NCBI RefSeq assembly: GCF_011752525.1
Contig: NZ_VWXI01000002.1
Location: 403,873-467,872 of the forward strand
Direction of reading: 5' to 3'
Source: Pantoea sp. Cy-639
GTDB lineage: Bacteria > Pseudomonadota > Gammaproteobacteria > Pseudomonadales > Pseudomonadaceae
DNA: 64,000 nucleotides
Position numbers and translations under genes: made by a program
In this document: positions 44,045 to 51,869 of the stretch, one piece after another
How positions within the stretch are numbered: position 1 is the stretch's first letter
How the letters are laid out: each line of letters starts with the position of its first letter
Notes under the pieces: model-generated
The model's database searches: none
The model's input: the letters and a program-made list of their open reading frames with translations, nothing else
Told to the model about the DNA's origin: nothing

Positions 44045-44502
44045 GGCCGGTTGTCCACTCGCAGGTGACCATCACGATCCCAGCGCCAGGCCTGGCCGCC
44101 ATTGGCCCAGTGCCAACGTACAGCGCCCGGCTGCGCCCAGCCGTCGGGGGTGAACAACAGCGCAGGCGTACGACTGGCTGGCCAATCGGGGCGCAGGTCC
44201 TTTGGCCATTCCCCCAGGGCGACCGGCTCGACCATCCACTGCTCGCCCTGGCGGCGCACGAACTCAGGCCGCTGGCCGTTCCAGCGCAGTCCGCGCAACT
44301 GCCCGGCATGACGCGCCAGGCCCGCCTGGGCCACGGTGACGGCCGCGAGGCGCTCGAGGGCCTGGTCGGCGCTGGCCTTGCCGCTGTCCAGCCAGGCCAC
44401 TGCCAGGCCGGTCATCAGCCCGGCAATGGCCAGCACCACCAACAGCTCGAGCAGGCTGAAGCCACGTTGAACACCCGCCCTGCCCGGCGAACGCGCGCCC
44501 AA
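44041..44502 (-). CDS. gspH: Type II secretion minor pseudopilin H
   Basis: About 153 residues, with the prepilin segment GFSLLELLVVLAIAGLMTGLAVAW after a basic leader (GARSPGRAGVQR). No ATG is available near the leader. I place the start at the TTG at 44502 because ACGAGG lies 6 nt upstream; a TTG at 44517 is an alternative. Either choice overlaps or nearly touches the gspG stop at 44519-44521. The globular domain continues to HWANGGQAWRWDRDGHLRVDNRP. It joins the other minor pseudopilins at the pseudopilus tip. The class is clear; the start is uncertain. Confidence 0.85.
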   Translation of the reverse strand: MGARSPGRAGVQRGFSLLELLVVLAIAGLMTGLAVAWLDSGKASADQALERLAAVTVAQAGLARHAGQLRGLRWNGQRPEFVRRQGEQWMVEPVALGEWPKDLRPDWPASRTPALLFTPDGWAQPGAVRWHWANGGQAWRWDRDGHLRVDNRP

Positions 44503-44518
44503 GACCAACCTCGTCAAC

Positions 44519-44953
44519 TCAAAGCGCCCAGTTGCCCAGGTCGGCATCCAGCCCCTCGCCACCGGGCTGGCCATCGGCGCCCAGCGAATACACATCGACC
44601 CGCCCATGCTCGCCGGGCATGCGGTACTGGTACGGCGAACCCCACGGGTCCTCCGGCAACCGGCGGATATAACCATCGCTGCGCCAGTTGCGCGGCAACG
44701 GCTCGACGGTCGGCTGCTTCGCCAGGGCCGCCAGCCCCTGCTCGTTGCTGGGGAAGCGCAGGTTGTCCAGGCGGTACATGTCCAGCGCCTGCTCCAGGGT
44801 AGCTAGGTCGGCCATGACCTTCTGCTTCATCGCCTTGTCCTGGTTGCCCAGCACACTAGGGGCGACCACGGCGATCAACAGGCCGATGATGAAGATCACC
44901 ACCATGATTTCCATCAGCGTGAAGCCGCGCTGGCGAGTGTGTCGTTGTTGCAT
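44519..44953 (-). CDS. gspG: Type II secretion major pseudopilin G
   Basis: A 144-residue major pseudopilin. The leader MQQRHTRQRG precedes FTLMEIMVVIFIIGLLIAVVAPSVLGNQD, and the calcium-loop region has RLPEDPWGSPYQYRMPGEHGRVDVYSLGADGQPGGEG, both diagnostic of GspG. It polymerises into the pseudopilus after cleavage by a prepilin peptidase, which is not encoded in this window. AGGAGAACTTCG precedes the ATG at 44953. A 14-nt gap separates it from gspF. Confidence 0.97.
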   Translation of the reverse strand: MQQRHTRQRGFTLMEIMVVIFIIGLLIAVVAPSVLGNQDKAMKQKVMADLATLEQALDMYRLDNLRFPSNEQGLAALAKQPTVEPLPRNWRSDGYIRRLPEDPWGSPYQYRMPGEHGRVDVYSLGADGQPGGEGLDADLGNWAL

Positions 44954-44967
44954 CGAAGTTCTCCTTG

Positions 44968-46170
44968 TCACAGTTGCAATCCTTGGTTGAGCTGCATGAT
45001 CGGCAACAGCACCGCCAGCACGATGAACAGCACCACCGCGCCCATCACCAGGATCATCAGCGGTTCGAACAGCGCCATGGCGGTGTCCACCTGGCGAGCG
45101 AAACCGCGCTCCTGGTCGTCGGCGACCCGCTCGAGCATGTCGGCCAGGGTGCCGCTGGCCTCGCCACTGCCGACCATGTTCACCAGCAGCGGCGGAAATT
45201 CCCCGGTGTTGTCCAGCGCCCGGTGCAGGCTGGAGCCCCCCTCCACCTGCTGGCGCACCTGCCCCATGGCGGCGCGGATACGCAGGTTGCCGACCGTTTC
45301 GGTGGCCACCTGCAACGCCTCGAGCAGGGCCACGCCGCTGCCGCAGAGGATCGCCAGGCTGCGCGCCAGGCGCGCGCTCTCCAGCACCTGCAGCACCGCG
45401 CCGATACGCGGCAGGCGCAACAGCAGGTCGTCACGACGCAGGCACCAGTGCGGCTTGCGCAACAGCCAGCCACCCAATACCGCGAGCAAGATCGCCCCAC
45501 CCAGCAACCAGGGACCGGCCTGCACCAGCCCCTGGCTCAGGCCAATCAGCAGCGCGGTGATGAACGGCAGGCTCTGCCCGGAATGGGCGAACTGCTCGGT
45601 GAGCTTGGGCACCACGAAGGTCATCAGGCCGACCACCACCGCCAGCGACACCCCCATCAGCACCGCCGGGTAGATCAGCGCGGTGCGCGCCTTGTGGCGC
45701 TGGCGCTGCACCTGTTCGAGGTGATCGGCCAGGCGCGCCAGCACCTGGCCCAAGCGCCCCGAGCGCTCGCCGGCTTCGACCAGCGCGCAGTACAGTCCGC
45801 TGAACGGCGCGCCCTGGCGAGCCAGGCTGCGGGCCAGGCCCAGGCCTTCGGCGAGCGAGCCGCGCAGGCTCACCAGCACGGTGTGCAGGGCCGGCTGGCG
45901 CAATTGCCGCTCGAGGGTGGCCAGGGCATCCACCAACGGGATGCCGGCGCCGATCAGGGTCGCCAGCTGGCGTGTCAGCTCGCAAAGCTGGGCACGCCCG
46001 AGACGCTGGCGCCGCGGCTGCGAACGCTTGTCGTCATGCCGTTGCAGACTGCGTGCGAACAACCCCTGCTCACGCAGCAACTGCCGGGCGTGACGTTCGC
46101 TTTCAGCCTGCACACTGGCCTTGTGCGCCTTACCGGCAAGGTCCACGGCCTGGTAGCGGTAAGTCGGCAT
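44968..46170 (-). CDS. gspF: Type II secretion inner-membrane protein F
   Basis: A 400-residue polytopic protein. The start MPTYRYQAVDLAGKAHKASVQAESERHARQLLREQGLF is the standard GspF N-terminus, and the two repeated GspF domains follow (LATLIGAGIPLVDALATLERQLRQPAL, then LAILCGSGVALLEALQVATETVGNLRIR). Three transmembrane helices are visible (near PAVLMGVSLAVVVGLMTFVVP, GAILLAVLGGWLL and LILVMGAVVLFIVLAVLLPI). It is thought to contact the ATPase and the pseudopilus base. The gene starts 2 nt after gspE. Confidence 0.96.
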   Translation of the reverse strand: MPTYRYQAVDLAGKAHKASVQAESERHARQLLREQGLFARSLQRHDDKRSQPRRQRLGRAQLCELTRQLATLIGAGIPLVDALATLERQLRQPALHTVLVSLRGSLAEGLGLARSLARQGAPFSGLYCALVEAGERSGRLGQVLARLADHLEQVQRQRHKARTALIYPAVLMGVSLAVVVGLMTFVVPKLTEQFAHSGQSLPFITALLIGLSQGLVQAGPWLLGGAILLAVLGGWLLRKPHWCLRRDDLLLRLPRIGAVLQVLESARLARSLAILCGSGVALLEALQVATETVGNLRIRAAMGQVRQQVEGGSSLHRALDNTGEFPPLLVNMVGSGEASGTLADMLERVADDQERGFARQVDTAMALFEPLMILVMGAVVLFIVLAVLLPIMQLNQGLQL

Positions 46171-46172
46171 GT

Positions 46173-47624
46173 TCAGCCCTGCACCACGCGCAGCACTTCG
46201 GCCAGGCTGGTTTCGCCCCGCGCCAGGCAATCGCTGGCCATCGCCACCAGGCTTTGCCGGCGACCGTCCAGGTAGCCCTGCATGGCCAGCTCGCTTTCGC
46301 CGGCGTAGAGCATGGCTACCAACCCGGCATCCAGCTCGATGAATTCGTACAACCCCAGGCGCCCGACATAGCCACTGCCCTGGCATTGTTCGCAGCCCAC
46401 CGGGTGATAGCTCTCGCGCAGGCTATCCAGCTCCGGCCACAGCGCGCGCTCGGTACACTGCAACGGCTGCGCCTGCGCGCAGGCGCACAGGCGGCGCACC
46501 AGGCGCTGGGCCAGCACTCCACGCAGGCACGAGGCGATCAGAAACGGTTCGATGCCCATGTCGCGCAGGCGCGTCACCGCGCCCACGGCACTGTTGGTGT
46601 GCAGCGTCGACAGCACCAGGTGGCCGGTAAGGCTGGCCTGCACGGCGATCTGCGCGGTCTCCTGGTCACGGATCTCGCCGAGCATGATCACGTCCGGGTC
46701 CTGGCGCAGGATCGCCCGCAGGCCGCTGGCGAAGGTCAGCCCGGCGCGCGGGTTGATGGCGGTCTGGCCGATACCGGCGATGGCGTACTCCACCGGGTCC
46801 TCGACAGTCAGGATGTTGCGGCTGCCGTCGTTGAGGCTGTTGAGGCTGGCGTACAGCGTGGTGGTCTTGCCCGAGCCGGTGGGACCGGTGGCCAGCACGA
46901 TGCCGTTGGGTCGCGCCAGGCAGGCGCGCAAGCCACGCAGCACGGCGCCAGGCATGCCGAGATTGTCCAGCGCCAGCAGGCTGGCCTGCTTGTCGAGCAC
47001 GCGCATCACCACCCGCTCGCCATGGATGCCTGGCAGGGTCGAGACCCGTACATCCACTTCGCGACCGGCAGCGCGCAGGGTGATACGGCCATCCTGGGGT
47101 TGGCGCTTCTCGGCGATATCCAGCCGGGCCATGACCTTGATCCGCGACACCAGCATCGCCGACAGCGCCCGCGGCGGGCGCAGCACTTCGCGCAGGTGGC
47201 CGTCGATGCGCAGGCGCACCACCAGGCTCTGCTCGAAGGTCTCGATATGGATATCCGAGGCCCGCAGGCGCAGGGCCTGGCCGAACAGACCGTTGATCAG
47301 GCGGATCACCGGCGCCTCGTCGTCGCTTTCCAGCAGGTCCTCGATACGCGGCATTTCGCTCATCAGGCTGTCCAGGTCGACCTGCTCGCCAATGCCCTCG
47401 ATCAACGCCGCGGTGGCCGCCTCGCCGGCCTGGTACAGCTGGCCGAGACGCTCGTCGAACGTGTTGGCATCGAGCGCTTCGACCGCCAGCGGCTGGCCGT
47501 GCACGCGTAACAGTTCCTGCAACTGGTCACTGTCGGCATCGACGCGCAGCCACAGCTGCCAGCCTCCCTCGGCAGGTGCCATGGCCACGCCGCTGTGGCG
47601 CGCCAGACGATAGGCCAGCATCAC
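46173..47624 (-). CDS. gspE: Type II secretion ATPase E
   Basis: A 483-residue hexameric ATPase that powers pseudopilus assembly. Visible motifs: Walker A GPTGSGKTTTLYA, the Asp box (LTVEDPVEYAI), Walker B region DVIMLGEIRDQETA, and the His box LSTLHTNSAVGA. The tetra-Cys zinc site is present as CACAQAQPLQC and CEQCQGSGYVG. The N-terminal part binds GspL. The start overlaps the gspD stop by 4 nt. Length and motif set are normal. Confidence 0.97.
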   Translation of the reverse strand: MMLAYRLARHSGVAMAPAEGGWQLWLRVDADSDQLQELLRVHGQPLAVEALDANTFDERLGQLYQAGEAATAALIEGIGEQVDLDSLMSEMPRIEDLLESDDEAPVIRLINGLFGQALRLRASDIHIETFEQSLVVRLRIDGHLREVLRPPRALSAMLVSRIKVMARLDIAEKRQPQDGRITLRAAGREVDVRVSTLPGIHGERVVMRVLDKQASLLALDNLGMPGAVLRGLRACLARPNGIVLATGPTGSGKTTTLYASLNSLNDGSRNILTVEDPVEYAIAGIGQTAINPRAGLTFASGLRAILRQDPDVIMLGEIRDQETAQIAVQASLTGHLVLSTLHTNSAVGAVTRLRDMGIEPFLIASCLRGVLAQRLVRRLCACAQAQPLQCTERALWPELDSLRESYHPVGCEQCQGSGYVGRLGLYEFIELDAGLVAMLYAGESELAMQGYLDGRRQSLVAMASDCLARGETSLAEVLRVVQG

Positions 47625-49579
47625 CAGTCACCGCCTTCAAGACGTGCCCGGCTGGCCGGAAACGCCTGCAGCAACGGCACGCCTTCGGCCACCGTCGGCA
47701 GCTTGAGCGGGGTGTCCTGCTGCAGGCTGCGGTACTTCTGCTGGCTCAGGTCGGCCAGGCTTTGGCCATCGCGCAGGATTCGCGGACGGATGAACACCAT
47801 CAGATTCTGCTTGCTGCTCTTGGTCGCGTCGGAACGGAACAGCCGGCCCAACCCTGGGATATCGCCAAGCAAAGGCACGCGCTGGTTCGAAGTATTCAAC
47901 TGGTCGCTGATCAAGCCGCCGAGGATCACCAGGCCGTTGTCCTCGACCATCACCTTGGTGCGGATCTCGCGCTTGTTGGTGATCACGTCGCTGGCGGTGC
48001 GGGACTCGGCGATCGACGAAACCTCCTGGACGATGTCCAGACGCACGCTGTTGTCGATGTTGACCTGCGGCTTGATGCGCAGCTTCACCCCCACCTCCTT
48101 GCGCTCGATGGTCTGGTAGGGGTTGGCGTTGTTCTGGGTGATCGAGCCGGTGACGAACGGCACTTCCTGGCCGACCAGGATCGACGCCTCGGCGTTGTCC
48201 AGGGTCAACAGGGTCGGCGTCGACAATAGGTTGAAGCCGCTCTTGCCCTTGAGTGCGTTGACCAGCATGGCGAAGTTGAAACCGCCGCCGATATGGCCCA
48301 GGCCCACGGTGGCGCCCGTGGTGGCCGACAGCAGCTTGCCGAGTTTCTCGGTGTCGCCGCTGCCGGCGGCGCCGGCGATGCTGCCGATGTTCGCCCCGTT
48401 GCCGCCGAAGTTGACGATACCGGCGCCGAACTTCTCGTCGGCGAACAGCCACTGCACGCCCAGTTCCTGGGCGCTGCTGTCGGAGACTTCGGCGATGATC
48501 GCCTCGACCACCACCTGGGCGCGCCGGATATCGAGCTGCTCGACGATACTGCGGTAGGCGGCCAGCTCGCTGTCCGGACCCACCATGACCACGGCGTTGG
48601 TGCCCTCCTCGTACTCGAGGCGGATGCCCGAATCGCTGGCCGGCTGCAAGGGTTGGTCCTTGCCCTCACCTGCGCGCCCCTCGCTCGGCACCGCGCCGCC
48701 CTGGCTCAGCCCGCGCAGGACCTTGACCACTTCGGCGGCGCTGGCGTGGCGCAGGTACATGACCTGGGTGTTGCTGCTGCGCAGGCTGTCGCCGGGACGG
48801 TCGAGCTGGGCCAGCAGCACCCGCACCCGCTCGCGGCTGTCGGCGCTGCCGCGCACCAGCAGTGCATTGCTGCGCGGGTCGGCGACCACCTGGGCGCTGT
48901 CGGCGCCCTGCTCGCGGGCCAGCAAGCGGTTGATCAGGCCGGCGCTGTCGGTGGCGCTGGCATGCTTGAGCGGTATCACCTGCAACGGCTCGTCGCTGAC
49001 CTGGTCGAGCTGACGCAGCAGGCTGTCGATGCGCTCCAGGTTGCTGCGCCAGTCGGTGACCACCAGCAGGTTGGCCGCAGGGTATGGCGTGATCACCCCG
49101 ACCCGCGGGTCGACCAGCGGCTTGAGGATGTTGAGCATCTGCTCGCTGGCGGCATTGCGCACGTTGAACACCCGGGTCGCCACGCCATCGCTGGCAGCGG
49201 AAGGCTTGCCGGCGCGCTCCACGGGCACCGGCTCCAGACGCGCGGCCTGGTCCGGGACGATCTTCACGCTGCCATTGGGCAGGTCGACCGTGGCAAAACC
49301 CTGGGCGCGCAACTGGGCAAGGAAGATGTCGTAGATGGCGTCGGCGTCATGCCGATCGACCGTGCGCACGGTGACCTTGCCGGTGACCCGAGGGTCGACG
49401 ATGAAGGTGGTGCCGGTGATCCGCGAGACGCTGTCGATGAACTCGCCCAGGTCGGTGTCGACGAAGTTCACCTCGTACAGCGGCGTGCCATCGTCGGCGA
49501 ACACCTCTTCGGGCTCTTGCGCTCTGGCCAGGGACAGGCCGAAGGTCAGGACCACGGCCAGACAATACCTTGCAATCAT
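47621..49579 (-). CDS. gspD: Type II secretion secretin D
   Basis: A 652-residue outer-membrane channel. Signal MIARYCLAVVLTFGLSLARAQ is followed by N0 (VNFVDTDLGEFIDSVSRITGTTFIVDPRV), the N1-N3 ring domains (ITPYPAANLLVVTDWRSNLERI, VVADPRSNALLVRGSADSRERV, AVVMVGPDSELAAYRSIVEQLDIRRAQVVVEAIIAEV) and the secretin core (TPTLLTLDNAEASILVGQEVPFVTGS, then GLVILGGLISDQL). The C-terminus is short, with no obvious long S-domain for a pilotin. It starts 3 nt after gspC and overlaps gspE. Confidence 0.97.
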   Translation of the reverse strand: MIARYCLAVVLTFGLSLARAQEPEEVFADDGTPLYEVNFVDTDLGEFIDSVSRITGTTFIVDPRVTGKVTVRTVDRHDADAIYDIFLAQLRAQGFATVDLPNGSVKIVPDQAARLEPVPVERAGKPSAASDGVATRVFNVRNAASEQMLNILKPLVDPRVGVITPYPAANLLVVTDWRSNLERIDSLLRQLDQVSDEPLQVIPLKHASATDSAGLINRLLAREQGADSAQVVADPRSNALLVRGSADSRERVRVLLAQLDRPGDSLRSSNTQVMYLRHASAAEVVKVLRGLSQGGAVPSEGRAGEGKDQPLQPASDSGIRLEYEEGTNAVVMVGPDSELAAYRSIVEQLDIRRAQVVVEAIIAEVSDSSAQELGVQWLFADEKFGAGIVNFGGNGANIGSIAGAAGSGDTEKLGKLLSATTGATVGLGHIGGGFNFAMLVNALKGKSGFNLLSTPTLLTLDNAEASILVGQEVPFVTGSITQNNANPYQTIERKEVGVKLRIKPQVNIDNSVRLDIVQEVSSIAESRTASDVITNKREIRTKVMVEDNGLVILGGLISDQLNTSNQRVPLLGDIPGLGRLFRSDATKSSKQNLMVFIRPRILRDGQSLADLSQQKYRSLQQDTPLKLPTVAEGVPLLQAFPASRARLEGGDW

Positions 49580-49582
49580 CGT

Positions 49583-50008
49583 TCATCCTTGACGCTTGAA
49601 GCCGGTCACGGCAGGGCGTGGCGGCCAGGGCAGACGCTCGCGCCGCCCGTGGTTGTCGAAAATCAGGCCCTGGGCGTCGATGTCCTGCAGCACGATGCCC
49701 GGTGCCAGGCGCTGGCCACGGCCGAGCGTGCGCACCTGCTGGCCATGGCGCAGCACTACCACGCTGGCCGCCAACGGTTGAGCCTTGAGCCCGCCCAGGT
49801 ACTGCAGTGGCAGGCGCGTGAGCGGCAGGCTGCCGTCGTCCACCGGCGCCTGCCAGTGCCCGGCCAGCAGCCCGGGCAATGCGCTGCGCGGCTGCACCGG
49901 TGCACTGGCCGGCTGGGGTTGGCGGGCGAAGGTCAGCACGCACTGTGCCGCCAGCCAGCCGGCAAGGGTCAGCAACAAGCCATTGGCCAGGCGCGGCAGC
50001 AGGTTCAC
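49583..50008 (-). CDS. gspC: Type II secretion protein C (short, no PDZ seen)
   Basis: A 141-residue bitopic protein. VNLLPRLANGLLLTLAGWLAAQCVLTFARQ provides the single helix, and the homology region reads LQYLGGLKAQPLAASVVVLRHGQQVRTLGRGQRLAPGIVLQDIDAQGLIFDNHGRRERL, the part that docks on the secretin N0 domain. No PDZ or coiled-coil domain follows, so the protein is about half the size of GspC from Klebsiella or XcpP. The GTG at 50008 overlaps the SoxB-like gene stop (GTGA), coupling the two. I call it GspC from this segment and from its place before gspD. Confidence 0.82.
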   Translation of the reverse strand: MNLLPRLANGLLLTLAGWLAAQCVLTFARQPQPASAPVQPRSALPGLLAGHWQAPVDDGSLPLTRLPLQYLGGLKAQPLAASVVVLRHGQQVRTLGRGQRLAPGIVLQDIDAQGLIFDNHGRRERLPWPPRPAVTGFKRQG

Positions 50009-51645
50009 GCCGCCACCTGGCGTGGATGCCAGCCAGGATGGCCCTGGACATGCCGCACCACCGGCACTTGCAGCGGCGCCAGGCGCCAGTCCGCTGTCTG
50101 CTGGGTCAGCCAGGCCTCGACCGTCTGCCACAATGGCGCTCCGGCCTGGGCATCGAATTGCACGGCGAAGGTGCGACACAGCCCCTGCACCGGTTCCAGG
50201 CCCGCGACGCGCTTGCCGCTGGGGCTATAGCTGACCTGCCAGGCCTGACCCTGCCAGCGCGGCAGGTCCTGGCTGTTGTCCAGCAACAGAGGATCGCCGA
50301 ACAATTGCTCGGCGGCGTTCTCCAGTACCTGCTCGACTTGGCGCGCAGGGGCTTCGACCACCGGCGCGGAGTAGCCACCGGTCAGACAGATCAGGTGTTC
50401 GCGGGTGATCGGCTCGCCTGCCGCCAGCGGGTAGTCATAACGCAGGCCTGGCAGCAGTACCGGCATGCCCGAGCCATCGGCCAGGGCCTGGTGCAACAGA
50501 CGGTCCCAACTGCCGCCACGGGTATCGCGACGCCACAACGCCTCCGGGGCGCGAGCCAGGGGTTGATCAAGCCAGGTCGCATGGCCGCCGCGCTGTTGTT
50601 GCAGCACCCCACGCAATTGGCTGGCGCGGGCCTGCGCGGCCGGACCGAGGCTGTGTTCGAAGGCTGGGAAGAAGCGCGCCTCGAAGCGCCACTGCCCAGC
50701 CGCCTGCTGACAGCGCAGACGAAACGCGCCGCTGCCCCGGCAACCGGCGAACAGCACCGGCACCTGCCGTCCGCTGGCCTGGGTGACCGACACCGGGGCC
50801 GGCCACAGGTCCTGGCCTCGGGCGCACAGCAGTACGTCGATATCCGCAACGCGTTCGGCCAGCCACAGTCCTGGCCCGGTGCCGACATCCGCCAGCGCCA
50901 CCACCAGGTCGGCATCGCGACGGGCTTGCCGGAAACTCGGCAGCAACGCCTCGTACCACTGTTTGAGCGAAGCCTTCTGGTCCTGGGCATAGGGATCGGT
51001 GACACCGACCACCGCGACCCGCACACCCCCTCGGCGGAACAGTTTGACGGTCTCGAGGCCAAGCGCATCGCGCTGACCCGCGGACAATCCAGCGCCGAGG
51101 GTAATAGAGGAAGACTGGCGATACAGCGCAGCGCTGCGTTGCGGCCACAGCACCCGCTCATCGCTGCTGACCCGCGCCTCGCTGCCCAACAGCCGGCTGC
51201 CCTGTACCCCGCTCTCACCCTGGGTGAGGTAGGCCAGGCCACTGCCGTTCCAGCACTGGCCGTTCTCCAGGGTCAGGCAACGCTCGGCGCCAGCCTCCGT
51301 GCGCAGTTGCTCGAGCAGCGCCGCCAATACCGCATACCCCCCCAGGCGCGCCTGCGCCGCCTGGCTGGCATCGAGCAATGGCGCCAGCTCCGGCTGCCCG
51401 GCGCTGGCATGCGCGCCACTCATCCAGGGGGCTCGTCCCAGGTGACTTACCGGCCCCAGGCGCGTGGCCGGCACCACCGCCTGGCCCGGCAGGCGGGCAT
51501 CGAGGGTATCGGCGACGTACAGCAGGTCCAACCCGTGCTCGCCGCCCGCGGAGGACGGCAGCGCAGAACAGGCGCCGAGCAGCGGTGCCAACGCACCGAC
51601 GCCCATCCAGCGAATGACCTCGCGCCTTCCTACACTGCTTCCCAT
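50005..51645 (-). CDS. SoxB/5'-nucleotidase-family protein with apparently lost metal site (Tat lipoprotein-like)
   Basis: A 546-residue exported protein at the head of the gsp operon. The signal has a twin-arginine pair (R7-R8 in GRREVIRWMGVGALAPLLG) and a lipobox-like LGAC with Cys 26. The scaffold resembles SoxB: LGGYAVLAALLEQLRTEAG, GVRVAVVGVTDPYAQD, GPGLWLAERVADIDVLL and WPAPV can be laid on it. The expected metal ligands are missing: DTH reads DTL, DGGD-x3-GS reads ENGQ-x3-GS, and GHTHD reads ARGQD. I infer a non-catalytic or altered member. ATG 51645 has AAGGAAGG upstream. It is coupled to gspC. A cargo, a pilot-like or a regulatory role are all possible. Confidence 0.8.
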   Translation of the reverse strand: MGSSVGRREVIRWMGVGALAPLLGACSALPSSAGGEHGLDLLYVADTLDARLPGQAVVPATRLGPVSHLGRAPWMSGAHASAGQPELAPLLDASQAAQARLGGYAVLAALLEQLRTEAGAERCLTLENGQCWNGSGLAYLTQGESGVQGSRLLGSEARVSSDERVLWPQRSAALYRQSSSITLGAGLSAGQRDALGLETVKLFRRGGVRVAVVGVTDPYAQDQKASLKQWYEALLPSFRQARRDADLVVALADVGTGPGLWLAERVADIDVLLCARGQDLWPAPVSVTQASGRQVPVLFAGCRGSGAFRLRCQQAAGQWRFEARFFPAFEHSLGPAAQARASQLRGVLQQQRGGHATWLDQPLARAPEALWRRDTRGGSWDRLLHQALADGSGMPVLLPGLRYDYPLAAGEPITREHLICLTGGYSAPVVEAPARQVEQVLENAAEQLFGDPLLLDNSQDLPRWQGQAWQVSYSPSGKRVAGLEPVQGLCRTFAVQFDAQAGAPLWQTVEAWLTQQTADWRLAPLQVPVVRHVQGHPGWHPRQVAA

Positions 51646-51701
51646 CGCCCCCGCCTTCCTTAACCCGAGTTCATGTTGGGCCCGGATATTGCGGCGTTTG
51701 C

Positions 51702-51719
51702 GTGACAGTTTGATGGCGG
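51702..51719 (-). promoter_or_regulatory. Pho-box-like site upstream of the SoxB-like/gsp operon
   Basis: On the minus strand CCGCCATCAAACTGTCAC matches the PhoB pattern (two CTGTCAY halves around a 4-nt AT-rich spacer) at 11 of 14 half-site positions. CAATAT lies 10 nt downstream as a weak -10. The SoxB-like start is 57 nt from the site. Confidence 0.45.
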
Positions 51720-51796
51720 AAAACCGCTGGTAATTCCAAAACAATCTGTAACAAGAAAACTTAAGAACGCTGCGTTTTAAACCCGCGTTAACATTT

Positions 51797-51814
51797 CTGC
51801 CAATCAATCATCAC
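51797..51814 (+). promoter_or_regulatory. Weak Pho-box-like site upstream of phoX
   Basis: CTGCCAATCAATCATCAC matches the PhoB half-sites at about 9 of 14 positions. TAAAGT (51825-51830) follows after exactly 10 nt, the usual Pho-box to -10 distance, and the phoX start is 40 nt beyond it. Confidence 0.3.
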
Positions 51815-51869
51815 ACTAGCGTTCTAAAGTCGCGGTTTCCTTCAACTCACCGCATAAAAGGACACCCTG

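Noticed and set aside
51746..51763. CTGTAACAAGAAAACTTA considered as the phoX Pho box
   Set aside because: Only one half resembles the PhoB half-site; the second half and the distance to a -10 do not fit. The site at 51797 fits better.
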